Part shown: one piece after another, positions 1-8,100 of the stretch | Numbering within the stretch: the stretch's first letter is position 1 | Layout of the letters: every line of letters begins with the position of its first letter | Assembly (NCBI GenBank): GCA_041917295.1 | Contig: JAYRXX010000073.1 | Location: forward strand, 62,001 to 126,000 | DNA: 64,000 nucleotides | Source: JADKHR01 sp041917295 | Lineage (GTDB): Bacteria; Elusimicrobiota; Elusimicrobia; FEN-1173 | Direction of reading: 5' to 3' | Made by a program: the position numbers and the translations under genes | Notes under the pieces: model-generated | Seen by the model: the letters and a program-made list of their open reading frames with translations, nothing else | Databases searched by the model: none | What the model was told of the DNA's origin: nothing

Positions 1-1087
1 CCCAATGGATCTCGTCAAATCCCGCCCGGTCCAACATCGCCATCATGTCGTCGGAGAAAGCCCCCACCGCCCGTGTTCGGTATCCCAAACGGCCCAAGGC
101 CTCCGGCCACCCGCCGGTGGATAAAAAGACCAGCTGTTCCATGGACTCGTTGGAGCGGACATCGGCCGTGTAAAAAAAGGGGAACGATAGGGATTCGCCT
201 AAAAAACCAGAGAGACGGGACCGCCCGGGTTGAGAGGAAAACAAAAGCCCCTCCGGCGTGGATTCAAAGGCTATTAAAAGGACCGGCAAATCCAGGGGGT
301 TCTTTCGTGCCCGCACGGCCGCGGGCGTTGGTTGCGGAGAACAAATTTCCGGTGTACCCCACAACGCCAAACCGGATTGATCCGGACCGGCCTGGTCAAC
401 CGGAGCGCTGATCAACCGAATCCAAACCGACCGTCCGACCCAGTCGGCTAAGTCAACCCGCAAGGCACGCCATTGTTCGTCTTCTTGTTCAGCACCCTGA
501 ACGAAAACTTTCAGCCGGGCAAGGATCCCTTGATTTTTGTGTGCGTACGCGTGCCGGGGCGCCGAGAGGGTTTCGGAATACACGCGTTTGATTTCACCTG
601 AAGAAAGTTCTTCGAGCTCGATAGAAAACCGAACGTCTGTCCCCTTCGTCACCATCCCGATTCGACTTTGGAACCACGCCCCCGCCGGAACGACGCCCCT
701 CCATTCAAAAACCGATCCCACCGCCCCCGCCAGAGAGATTAATCGTGTCCGTCCAGGCCCATCGCCCAAGTTAACCCGGGCCACCCCCGGCCGAGCCGGG
801 TCCCATACAAAATTTGTTTCGGGATGATCTTGCAGAAGAGCGACGGTGTCCGTGCCCGACACGCTGTTTTTTAGGAGGACACCCCCCAAAGCCGTCAAGG
901 GGATCCGACCGATTCGTGCGTTTCCTTCAGAAGAAAGAGTTGGATCGGTCGTTCGGGGAAACGGAATTCGCCGGTCGTCCACCACGCTCTGGCGAACGAA
1001 ATAATATCCGGCGCCGAGGAGAAGAAACAGCGCCCCCACCACCAACACCAGGGCGGACCGTTTCAGCCAACGGATCCAGGAAATCAA
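1..1087 (-). CDS. Membrane-anchored sulfatase/alkaline-phosphatase-superfamily-like protein (3' end outside window)
   Basis: An open minus-strand frame of 362 codons runs off the left edge of the window. I start it at the TTG at 1087, 13 bases after the yajQ stop, because the frame is closed just upstream and this start gives MISWIRWLKRS followed by one strong membrane helix (residues ~11-29). A long extracytoplasmic beta-rich stretch follows. From about residue 267 the order is typical of a sulfatase N-terminus: a buried strand (LPVLLIAFEST), then FFYTADVRSNESMEQLVFLS, then LGRLGYRTRAVGAFSD and AGFDEIHW. The usual Asp-Asp metal site of that first strand is not seen (FEST instead) and no C/S-x-P-x-R site is visible, so activity is doubtful. 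Last gene of an eamA-yajQ-this operon. The fold assignment is inference from pattern. Confidence 0.6.
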   Translation of the reverse strand, partial: MISWIRWLKRSALVLVVGALFLLLGAGYYFVRQSVVDDRRIPFPRTTDPTLSSEGNARIGRIPLTALGGVLLKNSVSGTDTVALLQDHPETNFVWDPARPGVARVNLGDGPGRTRLISLAGAVGSVFEWRGVVPAGAWFQSRIGMVTKGTDVRFSIELEELSSGEIKRVYSETLSAPRHAYAHKNQGILARLKVFVQGAEQEDEQWRALRVDLADWVGRSVWIRLISAPVDQAGPDQSGLALWGTPEICSPQPTPAAVRARKNPLDLPVLLIAFESTPEGLLFSSQPGRSRLSGFLGESLSFPFFYTADVRSNESMEQLVFLSTGGWPEALGRLGYRTRAVGAFSDDMMAMLDRAGFDEIHW

Positions 1088-1100
1088 ATGGGGATCCGGA

Positions 1101-1598
1101 TCACCTAAAATTTACAAATTGAAGGGCGATGCCGAAATCCTGCCCGCGCAGGAGAGCCATGGCCTGCTGAAGTTCGTCTTTGGATCGGCCCGTTACGCGC
1201 AGTTGGTCGCCTTGAATGGAGGGGGAGACTTTCATTTTTGCGTCTTTGATGGCGCGCACCATTTCCTTGGCCTTTTCCGACGCAACGCCTTGAACGATTT
1301 TGGCCACCTGGCGCACGGTTCCGCCTTCGGCGGGCAAAACGGGCCCGTAGTCCAGGGATTTCAGGGGAATGTTTTGTTTAACCAAGCGGTTTTGAAGAAT
1401 GTCCACCACGCTTTTTAATTTCCCCTCGTTATCGGAATACAGCGTCAAGGTGTTGGCTTTTTTGTCCAGGTCCATTCGGCTAACGCTTCCTTTGAAATCG
1501 AATCGGGTGGTGATTTCCCGAAGGGCCGAGTTGACGGCGTTGTCCATCGCCTGCAAATCCACTTTGCTGACCACATCAAAAGAAAATTCCTGCGCCAT
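1101..1598 (-). CDS. yajQ: YajQ family nucleotide-binding protein (DUF520)
   Basis: 165 residues, the normal length for YajQ. It begins MAQEFSFDVVSKVDLQAMDN, followed by ALREITTRFDFKGS and ends GQDFGIALQFVNFR, all diagnostic of this family of two ferredoxin-like domains. YajQ homologues are cytosolic; some bind cyclic di-GMP and act on transcription or virulence, others have been reported to bind nucleic acid or tRNA. The start ATG at 1598 lies just after a TCCTCC complement (an AGGAGG ribosome site on the minus strand), 9 bases after the stop of the EamA gene, so the two are in one operon. No unusual feature. Confidence 0.95.
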   Translation of the reverse strand: MAQEFSFDVVSKVDLQAMDNAVNSALREITTRFDFKGSVSRMDLDKKANTLTLYSDNEGKLKSVVDILQNRLVKQNIPLKSLDYGPVLPAEGGTVRQVAKIVQGVASEKAKEMVRAIKDAKMKVSPSIQGDQLRVTGRSKDELQQAMALLRGQDFGIALQFVNFR

Positions 1599-1607
1599 TA
1601 TGTCCTC

Positions 1608-2027
1608 CTATTTAAGAAAGAAAACCCCCAACGTGACCAACGCGATACCCAGCGCTTTTCCGCGCGTGACGGGTTCATGATATATGAGCGCGCTTAATAG
1701 AAACGCAAACACCGGCCACGCTCCGCCCACCGCGGCCACTCGGCCGACGTCGCCGTGCTTGAGGGCCCGATAAAAAAAAGCCTGGGCCACCACGCTGGCC
1801 AATAAACCGCCGCCCATCAGGACCAGCCTGGAACGACCGTCCATATGAAGAAACCGTCGCGGGGCTTCGGGGACCAACACAGAAAAAACGATCACCCCCA
1901 AAACCACTCCAAGCGTCCGAGCCAACACCCCGGCCATGGGATCGCTGTCACGCAACCCCCACTTTTCGAGGAGGGCCGACGTTCCCCAAAAAAATGCCGC
2001 CACCAACGCCAACGTAAAGGAACTCAT
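1608..2027 (-). CDS. Half-size EamA/DMT-family transporter
   Basis: 139 residues made almost entirely of four membrane helices; the glycines and the motif FWGTSALLEKWGLRDSDP near the N-terminus and EPVTRGKALGIALVTLGVFF at the C-terminus are those of the EamA repeat (drug/metabolite transporter superfamily). Full EamA proteins carry two such repeats; single-repeat proteins like this one must dimerise, as small multidrug resistance proteins do. Substrate unknown. It starts with ATG at 2027 and is the first gene of the operon with yajQ. The start sits in a 47-base divergent gap facing the SUI1-like gene; the gap holds an AT-rich inverted repeat, TTATTT-4-AAATAA (2034-2049). Confidence 0.85.
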   Translation of the reverse strand: MSSFTLALVAAFFWGTSALLEKWGLRDSDPMAGVLARTLGVVLGVIVFSVLVPEAPRRFLHMDGRSRLVLMGGGLLASVVAQAFFYRALKHGDVGRVAAVGGAWPVFAFLLSALIYHEPVTRGKALGIALVTLGVFFLK

Positions 2028-2090
2028 GGGAAGTTATTTTAGGAAATAATCAACCGGTTCGTTGGAGGGATTTGATGGAAAACCGTATTT

Positions 2091-2348
2091 TTGCGAAAAT
2101 GGGGTATGCCGCATTCACCCTCATCATCTTCCTATTGGGTCCGGTTCGAAAAGGCCGGCCGCGCCGGTAAAGCGGTCACGATTGTGGGCGGACTCAACAT
2201 GCACCCGGAAGGCAAAGAATCGTTGCTCGTCGCACTGAAGAAAAAATTGGGCGTGGGCGGCACCGTTAAAATCGGCCAACTGGAACTTCAAGGTGACCAA
2301 CGCGACCGTCTCGTCGCCCTTCTGCCAAGTCTTCTGATTAAAAAATAA
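2091..2348 (+). CDS. SUI1/eIF1-like translation factor (YciH family), start uncertain
   Basis: Residues from about 17 onward match the SUI1 fold: YWVRFEKAGRAGKAVTIVGG, then a helix (LLVALKKKLGVGGTVK) and IGQLELQGDQRDRLVALLP. The GVGGTVK...LQGDQRD core is the family signature. Bacterial members influence start-site selection in translation, but their role is little known. The protein is short (85 aa) because the usual N-terminal arm is lacking. The start is a problem: the best ribosome site (GGAGGG, 2065-2070) precedes ATG 2075, which opens a different frame of 31 codons closing at 2170, whereas the SUI1 frame is closed at 2073 and offers only TTG 2091 or ATG 2106. A frameshift near the 5' end, real or in the assembly, would reconcile the two. 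Confidence 0.7.
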   Translation: MRKWGMPHSPSSSSYWVRFEKAGRAGKAVTIVGGLNMHPEGKESLLVALKKKLGVGGTVKIGQLELQGDQRDRLVALLPSLLIKK

Positions 2349-2415
2349 ACTCTTTTTCACACCCCCCGACCCGCAAGTGAATAATTATACTCCGTCCCGT
2401 TAGGGGGTTAAATCC

Positions 2416-2464
2416 GAACCCCGCCCCCCTCCTTCGGTGTTCCTAAGGGAGGAGAGCGGGGTTC
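2416..2464. repeat. GC-rich inverted repeat between convergent genes
   Basis: GAACCCCGC (2416-2424) pairs perfectly with GCGGGGTTC (2456-2464), with further CCCTCC/GGGAGG pairing inside. It lies between the SUI1-like gene and the convergent small repeat-protein gene, where a bidirectional terminator would be expected, but no run of T follows on either strand. It may be a Rho-dependent or structure-only 3' end. The rest of 2349-2548 shows nothing else. Confidence 0.5.
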
Positions 2465-2548
2465 TGGAAAGACGACGAAAAAAGGGATCGAGCGACCCCG
2501 CTGACATCGTCCACGAGCGTGCGCCAAATAGGCGCAGGCGGTTGCCGT

Positions 2549-2770
2549 TTAGCGGCGAACCATTTTGGCGCGGGAAACGTCCCCTTGCTTGTCCAGGAAG
2601 TACAGGAAGCCTTTTTCTTTTTTGATGCCAACCTTCGTGACTTTCTGGGGCTTGCCGCCTTTTTTGCCGCCACGAGCCATTTTCGCCCGGGACACATCGC
2701 CCTGCTTGTCAATGAAGTAGAGGAACCCGTCTTCCCTCTTGACGCCGGCCTTCGCGATTTTTTGTGCCAT
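2549..2770 (-). CDS. Small basic protein with tandem 'GFLYFxDKQGDVSRAKM' repeats
   Basis: 73 residues. The start ATG at 2770 is preceded by GGGAGGTGA at ideal spacing; a GTG nine bases upstream would overlap that ribosome site and is rejected. The protein is two near-identical copies of one ~25-residue unit: GVKREDGFLYFIDKQGDVSR and GIKKEKGFLYFLDKQGDVSR, each followed by AKM, joined by a basic linker ARGGKKGGKPQK. No signal peptide or membrane helix. Each unit could form a small beta-hairpin, and the charge suggests nucleic-acid or ribosome contact, but the function is unknown to me. A single-gene transcript is likely, as it has its own promoter-like sequence upstream. Confidence 0.85.
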   Translation of the reverse strand: MAQKIAKAGVKREDGFLYFIDKQGDVSRAKMARGGKKGGKPQKVTKVGIKKEKGFLYFLDKQGDVSRAKMVRR

Positions 2771-2818
2771 GTGTGTCACCTCCCTGTGTATGAGAATTAA
2801 ACCGCCGTTACGAGAAAG

Positions 2819-2846
2819 ACTGTAGCATTTGCGAAAAAAAAAGCAA
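2819..2846 (-). promoter_or_regulatory. Putative sigma-70-type promoter of the small repeat protein
   Basis: Minus strand TTGCTT (2841-2846), 16-base spacer containing a run of T, TACAGT (2819-2824), about 50 bases upstream of the start at 2770. Plausible spacing but only partial consensus. Confidence 0.4.
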
Positions 2847-2875
2847 GGGGGGGGCTCCGTCGGTGGGGATTTTTA

Positions 2876-3148
2876 TTACCGTCGGTCGACGGTCCCGCCC
2901 GTTTCCGACGACCCGGAGGGCGCCCCGTCGGCCGCTCGAGACGCGCCGTCCGGGCGCGTGATGACGCTGTCGCGCAACCACGCGTCGATGACGTCTTTGG
3001 AAAAACGATATTGCCGGCCGATCCGCGACGCGGGAATTTTGCGCTCGCGGATCAACCCGTAAATTTTGGATTTGCCCAAACCCAAATAGGCGGCCACGCC
3101 CCGAATGTCCATGACTTCTTTAACGATCCGCTCGTCGGTGGTGGTCAT
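2876..3148 (-). CDS. Excisionase/AlpA-type helix-turn-helix DNA-binding protein
   Basis: 90 residues from ATG 3148, whose ATGA overlaps the rmlD stop, so it is translationally coupled to rmlD. The sequence KEVMDIRGVAAYLGLGKSKI followed by YGLIRERKIPASRIGRQYRF is the classical winged-helix 'excisionase family' domain (MerR-like HTH_17), which covers nearly all of residues 10-60. The C-terminal tail (after WLRDSV) is disordered, Ser/Gly/Asp-rich. Such proteins are prophage directionality factors or small transcription regulators; no integrase lies nearby, so a regulatory role in the cell is more likely here. The family is certain, the role is not. Confidence 0.8.
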   Translation of the reverse strand: MTTTDERIVKEVMDIRGVAAYLGLGKSKIYGLIRERKIPASRIGRQYRFSKDVIDAWLRDSVITRPDGASRAADGAPSGSSETGGTVDRR

Positions 3149-4017
3149 GCCGTCTCCCGCAGAAAAGCGATCAACGCCTCGCGCCACGGCCGAAGGGGAC
3201 CCAGTCCAACCGATTCACAGCGAACAGAGGCCAAGCGCGTGTCGGGCGATCGCCGCATTTTTCCCGGCCATTGCGACGACGGCAACGGGTCCACCGCCGC
3301 TGTCAACCCGCCCACCTCAACAATGGCCCGCGCGAACTCATACCACGAACAGCCTCCGCCGTTGGCCAGGTGATAAATCCCCCCCGCCGAAGGAGCTTCT
3401 ATTAAAGACCATGTTTTTTCGGCAAGGTCCCTTGTCCATGTGGGCGAAAAGACAATGTCGTTGACCACCCGCAACGGTTGACCGGACCGGGCCCGGGTCA
3501 ACACCGTGTGGACAAAGTTTCCCCCCTTGGCCCGCGACCCCGCCGCGCCGTAAAGGCCCGCTGTTCGGATCACAAGATTTCGTGCTGACCCCAACGCCGC
3601 AAACCGTTCCCCCCCGTACTTGGAAAAACCGTACAGGTTCGGGGGAGCGGGCGCGTCGAATTCGTCGTAGGGAGTTCCCTTGAGGCCATCAAAAACAAAG
3701 TCGGTTGAAAAATGGACCAACCGCGCGTTCAACTCCGCGCACACCGCCGCCAACCGACGCGGAGCCAAGGTGTTCACCGCCAGGGCCGTGAGGGGGTCGT
3801 CTTCGCACTGCTCGGTTTTGTTGAAAGCAACCGTGTTCACCACCACCGCCGGGGAGACCGACCGCAGATACCGATCAAAGGCCCCCACATCGGTGACGTC
3901 CGCGTCGGCTCGGCCATGAACCGTCAGCCGGTGGCCGGGATTGGTACGGACCAGATCGGTCCCCAACTGCCCCCGACCACCCAAAATAAGAACGTCTAGG
4001 AAGCCCGTTTCAGCCAC
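3145..4017 (-). CDS. rfbD: dTDP-4-dehydrorhamnose reductase (RmlD-like)
   Basis: 290 residues from GTG 4017; the frame stays open far upstream but that part is only the shadow of asd. NAD(P)-binding Rossmann start VLILGGRGQLGTDL, then VVVNTVAFNKTEQCEDDP, FSTDFVFDG and the catalytic YGFSKYGGE (Tyr-x3-Lys), all in the positions of RmlD. It would reduce dTDP-4-dehydro-L-rhamnose to dTDP-L-rhamnose for surface polysaccharide, or a related sugar nucleotide; the other rml genes are not in the window. It overlaps the 3' end of asd by 22 bases and the start of the HTH gene by 4, so all three look co-transcribed. No strong ribosome site, which fits translational coupling. Confidence 0.85.
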   Translation of the reverse strand: MAETGFLDVLILGGRGQLGTDLVRTNPGHRLTVHGRADADVTDVGAFDRYLRSVSPAVVVNTVAFNKTEQCEDDPLTALAVNTLAPRRLAAVCAELNARLVHFSTDFVFDGLKGTPYDEFDAPAPPNLYGFSKYGGERFAALGSARNLVIRTAGLYGAAGSRAKGGNFVHTVLTRARSGQPLRVVNDIVFSPTWTRDLAEKTWSLIEAPSAGGIYHLANGGGCSWYEFARAIVEVGGLTAAVDPLPSSQWPGKMRRSPDTRLASVRCESVGLGPLRPWREALIAFLRETA

Positions 4018-5027
4018 CCTTTGGCGATCAGCGTTTCGGCGATCTGCACGGCGTTGAGGGCCGCGCCTTTCCACAAATTGTCGCCCACCACCCAGAACGC
4101 CAAAGCCCGATCGTTGAACAGATCGCCCCGGATGCGCCCGATCAAGGTATCTTCGCGGCCCGCGGCCAAAATCGGCATGGGACACGCGACACCGTCGAGG
4201 GGCGACGCTTCGTCCACCACCCGCACGCCGGGCGCCTTCGCCAGCACCGCCCGCGCGGCCTCTGCGGTGATCGGTTTTTCGGTTTCGATCCACACCGATT
4301 CCCCGTGGCCCACCGCCGTGGGAACACGCACGGTGGTCACCGACACATGAATGTTGGGATCCAGCATTTTGTGGGTCTCTTTGACCACCTTCCATTCTTC
4401 GTTAGAATAGCCACGGTCTTCAATTTTCCAATTGTTTGCCAGGACGTTAAAGGCGATGGGGTTGGGAAACCCGCCCAAATCGGTGATCGGTTCCCCCGCC
4501 AACACCTTGCGGGCCTGATCTTTGAGTGCGTCGATGGCTTTTCCGCCCGCGCCCGACACCGCCTGATACGTGGACACCACGGCCCGTTTCACCCCGAACT
4601 CCCGATGCAACGGCGCCAATCCCATCAACAGCACCGCGGTGGTACAGTTGGGGTTGGCGATGATGCCCTTGTGATTTTTCAACGCGTCGGCGTTCACTTC
4701 CGGAACAACCAACGGCACGTTGGGGTCCATCCGATAGTCGGCCCCGTTGTCGATCACCACCGCGCCCCGGGCGATGGCTTCTTTGCCGAACGTGACGGCG
4801 GCGCCCTTTTCCCCTTCCGTTCCGGCAAACAAACCCACGTCGATTCCGTCGAACGCCTCGGGCGTCGTGGGTCGAACGTGATACGTTTGACCGTCGACGA
4901 CCAGAGGCCGTTCGGTGCGCGCCAACACGCGCAGTTCTTCCAAAGGAAATTTGCGGTTTTTCAACACGCGAATCATTTCGACGCCCACGGCCCCGGCGCC
5001 CACCACCGCCACTCGGTATTTTTTCAC
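3996..5027 (-). CDS. asd: Aspartate-semialdehyde dehydrogenase
   Basis: 343 residues, normal for the family. NADP-binding start YRVAVVGAGAVGVEMIRVL, catalytic cysteine Cys128 in IIANPNCTTAVLL, substrate-binding VSGAGGKAID and the C-terminal DNLWKGAALNAVQIAE are all present. It reduces aspartyl phosphate to aspartate semialdehyde, the branch point to lysine/diaminopimelate, threonine and methionine. The start is GTG 5027, preceded by AAGGAGGAG. A good promoter lies in the gap after dnaE. Nothing odd. Confidence 0.95.
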   Translation of the reverse strand: MKKYRVAVVGAGAVGVEMIRVLKNRKFPLEELRVLARTERPLVVDGQTYHVRPTTPEAFDGIDVGLFAGTEGEKGAAVTFGKEAIARGAVVIDNGADYRMDPNVPLVVPEVNADALKNHKGIIANPNCTTAVLLMGLAPLHREFGVKRAVVSTYQAVSGAGGKAIDALKDQARKVLAGEPITDLGGFPNPIAFNVLANNWKIEDRGYSNEEWKVVKETHKMLDPNIHVSVTTVRVPTAVGHGESVWIETEKPITAEAARAVLAKAPGVRVVDEASPLDGVACPMPILAAGREDTLIGRIRGDLFNDRALAFWVVGDNLWKGAALNAVQIAETLIAKGWLKRAS

Positions 5028-5059
5028 GGAACTCCTCCTTCGATAATAAAAATCAGCGT

Positions 5060-5089
5060 ATTATACGATGCCGACGGCCTCCCAATCAA
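5060..5089 (-). promoter_or_regulatory. Sigma-70-type promoter of asd
   Basis: Minus strand TTGATT (5084-5089), 18-base spacer, perfect TATAAT (5060-5065). Located in the 87-base gap between the dnaE stop and the asd start, giving a leader of about 25 bases that contains the AAGGAGGAG ribosome site. Confidence 0.7.
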
Positions 5090-5114
5090 ATAACCACCTC
5101 TTCCCCCGACCGTT

Positions 5115-8100
5115 TCAGGCTTGCAATTCGACGCGGTCGGCCCCGACAATCGACTGCAATTCATTGAGCACTCCATCCGTCGGGGCCACCGCCCGTTCGG
5201 ACACCAAACGAAACAGCCCGTGGGTGGGCGTATCCAATTCAAAACACACCCGCGCCGCCCCCGGATGACCGGCGCAGACACGGTGAATCTTCCCCACCAT
5301 ATCCTCTTCCAGGCCCGCCGTAGAGAGACGCACCACCAACCGTTTGATAAACCGTTCCCGTGCCGCCTTGAGCGGCACCACCTCTTCCACCAACAGATTT
5401 TTATCGTCGGCCCGGGGTTCCACCCGGCCTTTGACCACCACCATTTCGTGGGCCACCAGCACCCGGGCAATTTCGGGCGTAAACGTTTTGGGAAACACCA
5501 CGCATTCCAATTCGCCGTCCAAATCTTCCAGCTTGAACCGGCTCATGGCGTGGCCGTTTTTGGTGACGGTTTTTTTCGTGTTCACGATCATGCCCGCCAC
5601 CCGCACCAGCCCCGTTTCCGGCAACGTACCCAAGGTATGCGACGTGTAACTGGACAACTCTTTGCGGTAACGGGCCAAGGGATGACCCGACAAATAAAAA
5701 CCCAAAACCTCTTTTTCGTTGGCCAACAACTCGTGTTCCGACCAGGGGACCGCCGCGCCCCCCCCCGACGATCCCCGCGCCGGTTTGGCCGCCGCCACCG
5801 CGCCCATATCAAACAGCGCCCCTTGCCCCACGGAGGCCTCTTCCTTGGCGCTGGACGACCGATTCAGCGCGCCCTCGACGTCGGCCAGCAATTGCGCCCG
5901 CCACCGGCACAACGCCGTCATGCGCACCTCGGCGGGCTCGTCGCCCAACACCGGCCGAAACCCGTCGAACGCCCCCGCCTTGACCAACGATTCCAACACC
6001 TTGCGGTTCGACTGGCGCGTGTCGACCCGGGCGCACAGGTCCCCCAACGACGCAAACGGCCCCTTTTTGCGGGCGTCCAACATCGACACCACCGCGCCTT
6101 CCCCCACGTTTTTGACCGCCAACAACCCGAACCGAATCCGGGGCGCCTTTTTCTCTTCGGGGGGGCTCTCCACCGAGAACACATCGGCCGACCGCTGAAC
6201 ATCGGGCGGCAAAATCTCGATGCCCATGTCCTGGGCCTCGCCCATGTAGGACACCATTTTCGATTCCACTTCTTTCGAGCCCAAGGCCGAATGCCCGATT
6301 TCCGACGTCAGCACCGCCGTCATGAACTCCACGGGAAAGTTGGCCTTTAAAAACGCCGTTTGGTAACTGACCAACCCGTACGCCGACGCGTGGCTTTTGT
6401 TGAACCCATACCCACCGAACTGAACAACGAGATCGAAAACTTTTTCGGCGATCTTTTTGTCCACCTTCTTTTCCGCGCATCCCTTGAGAAAAGTCTCTTT
6501 TTGCTGTTGCAAAATTTCCGGTATTTTTTTGCCCATGGCTTTGCGCAACACGTCCGCTTGGCCCGGCGTGTAGCCCGCCAACACCTGGGCGATTTGCATC
6601 ACTTGTTCTTGATACACGATGATGCCGTAGGTGTCCGCCAACAGGGGTTCCAGCAACGGGTGGTCGAAGCGAACTTTCGAGCGGGCGTGTTTGCGGGACA
6701 CAAACTCGTCCAACATGCCCGACCCCATGGGACCCGGCCGGTACAGCGAGATCAGCGCGGTCACGTCCGACAGGGTCGTGGGTTTCAATTTGCGGAGCAA
6801 ATCCCGCATGCCGGCCGATTCCAGTTGGAACACCCCGGCGGTTTTGGCTTGGGCCAACAGCTTAAAGGTGGCTCCGTCGTCCACGGGAATTTTATCGATG
6901 TCAAAACCCGGATCGTGCCGCTGACGGACCAGCGCCACCGCGTCGCGGATCACCGACAGTGTCCTTAACCCCAAAAAGTCCACTTTCAACAGGCCCAGTT
7001 TCAAGAGAGCCTCATCGTTGTACTGCGTGGTCACCACGTCACGCGATCCTTTCGCCAAGGGCACGTGCTGGGTCAGTTCCCCCGCCGCGATGATCGTGCC
7101 CGCCGCGTGGACACCGGTGTGCCGTTTAACGCCTTCCAACTTCTGGGCCAAATCCAACAGACGCTTGATCTGAGGGTCGGACTTATACACCTGCTGAAGT
7201 TCCGGCACGGCCCCCAAGGCGCTGTGAAGCGTGGTGCCCAACTCTCGGGGGATGAGGCGGGTGACACGGTCCACTTCTTGAAGCGGAATGCCCAACACCC
7301 GGCCCACGTCGCGCACCACCAACCGCGCCAACATGGACCCGAACGTAATGATTTGCGCCACGCACGCTTCGCCGTATTTCGACCGGACATAGGCAATGAC
7401 TTTTTCACGGCCGTCATCGGAAAAATCAATATCCAAATCGGGCATGGACCGCCGTTCCGGGTTAAGAAACCGCTCAAAAAGCAGGCCGTTTTGGATCGGA
7501 TCAATGTTGGTGATCGACAGGGCGTAGGCCGTCAACGCGCCCGCGCCCGATCCGCGTCCGGGCCCCACCGGAATCCCCTGGGTGCGGGCGTAGCGGATAA
7601 AATCCCACACAATCAAAAAGTAGGTGGCGAACCCCATCTTTTGGATAATGCCCAGCTCGTAGTCCAAACGGGTTTTGTATTCGGGCCGAATGTGGCCCAT
7701 CCGTTTTTTAAGACCCTCCAAACACAATTTTTCCAGATAGGTTTCGGGCGAGTCGCCCGCGGGCACGTCGTAACGCGGCAACAAGATTTGGTTGAACTTT
7801 AATTCCAGGTGGGCCCGGTCGGCGATGGCCAGGGTGTTTTTCAACGCCTGGGGAATTTCGCCGAACACCTGAATCATTTCGGCGTTGGACTTGTAATAAA
7901 ATTCGGGGGCCGCGTATTTGAGCCGTTTGGGATCGTCGATGGTTTTGCCCGTGCCGATGCACAGCAACACGTCGTGGGCCAAATTGTCTTCTTTGCGGAA
8001 ATAGTGGCAATCGTTGGTGGCCACCAGCGGCGCGTCGAACTTTTTGGCCAGTTCCACCAGTTTGGGGAACACTTTTTTTTGATCGGCCAAACCGTGATCC

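Noticed and set aside
2416..2464. Inverted repeat as an intrinsic terminator
   Set aside because: No T-run on either strand; kept only as a repeat.
4018..4395. N-terminal extension of RmlD giving 416 residues
   Set aside because: It is Arg/Gly-rich shadow sequence of asd; the Rossmann start is near 4000.
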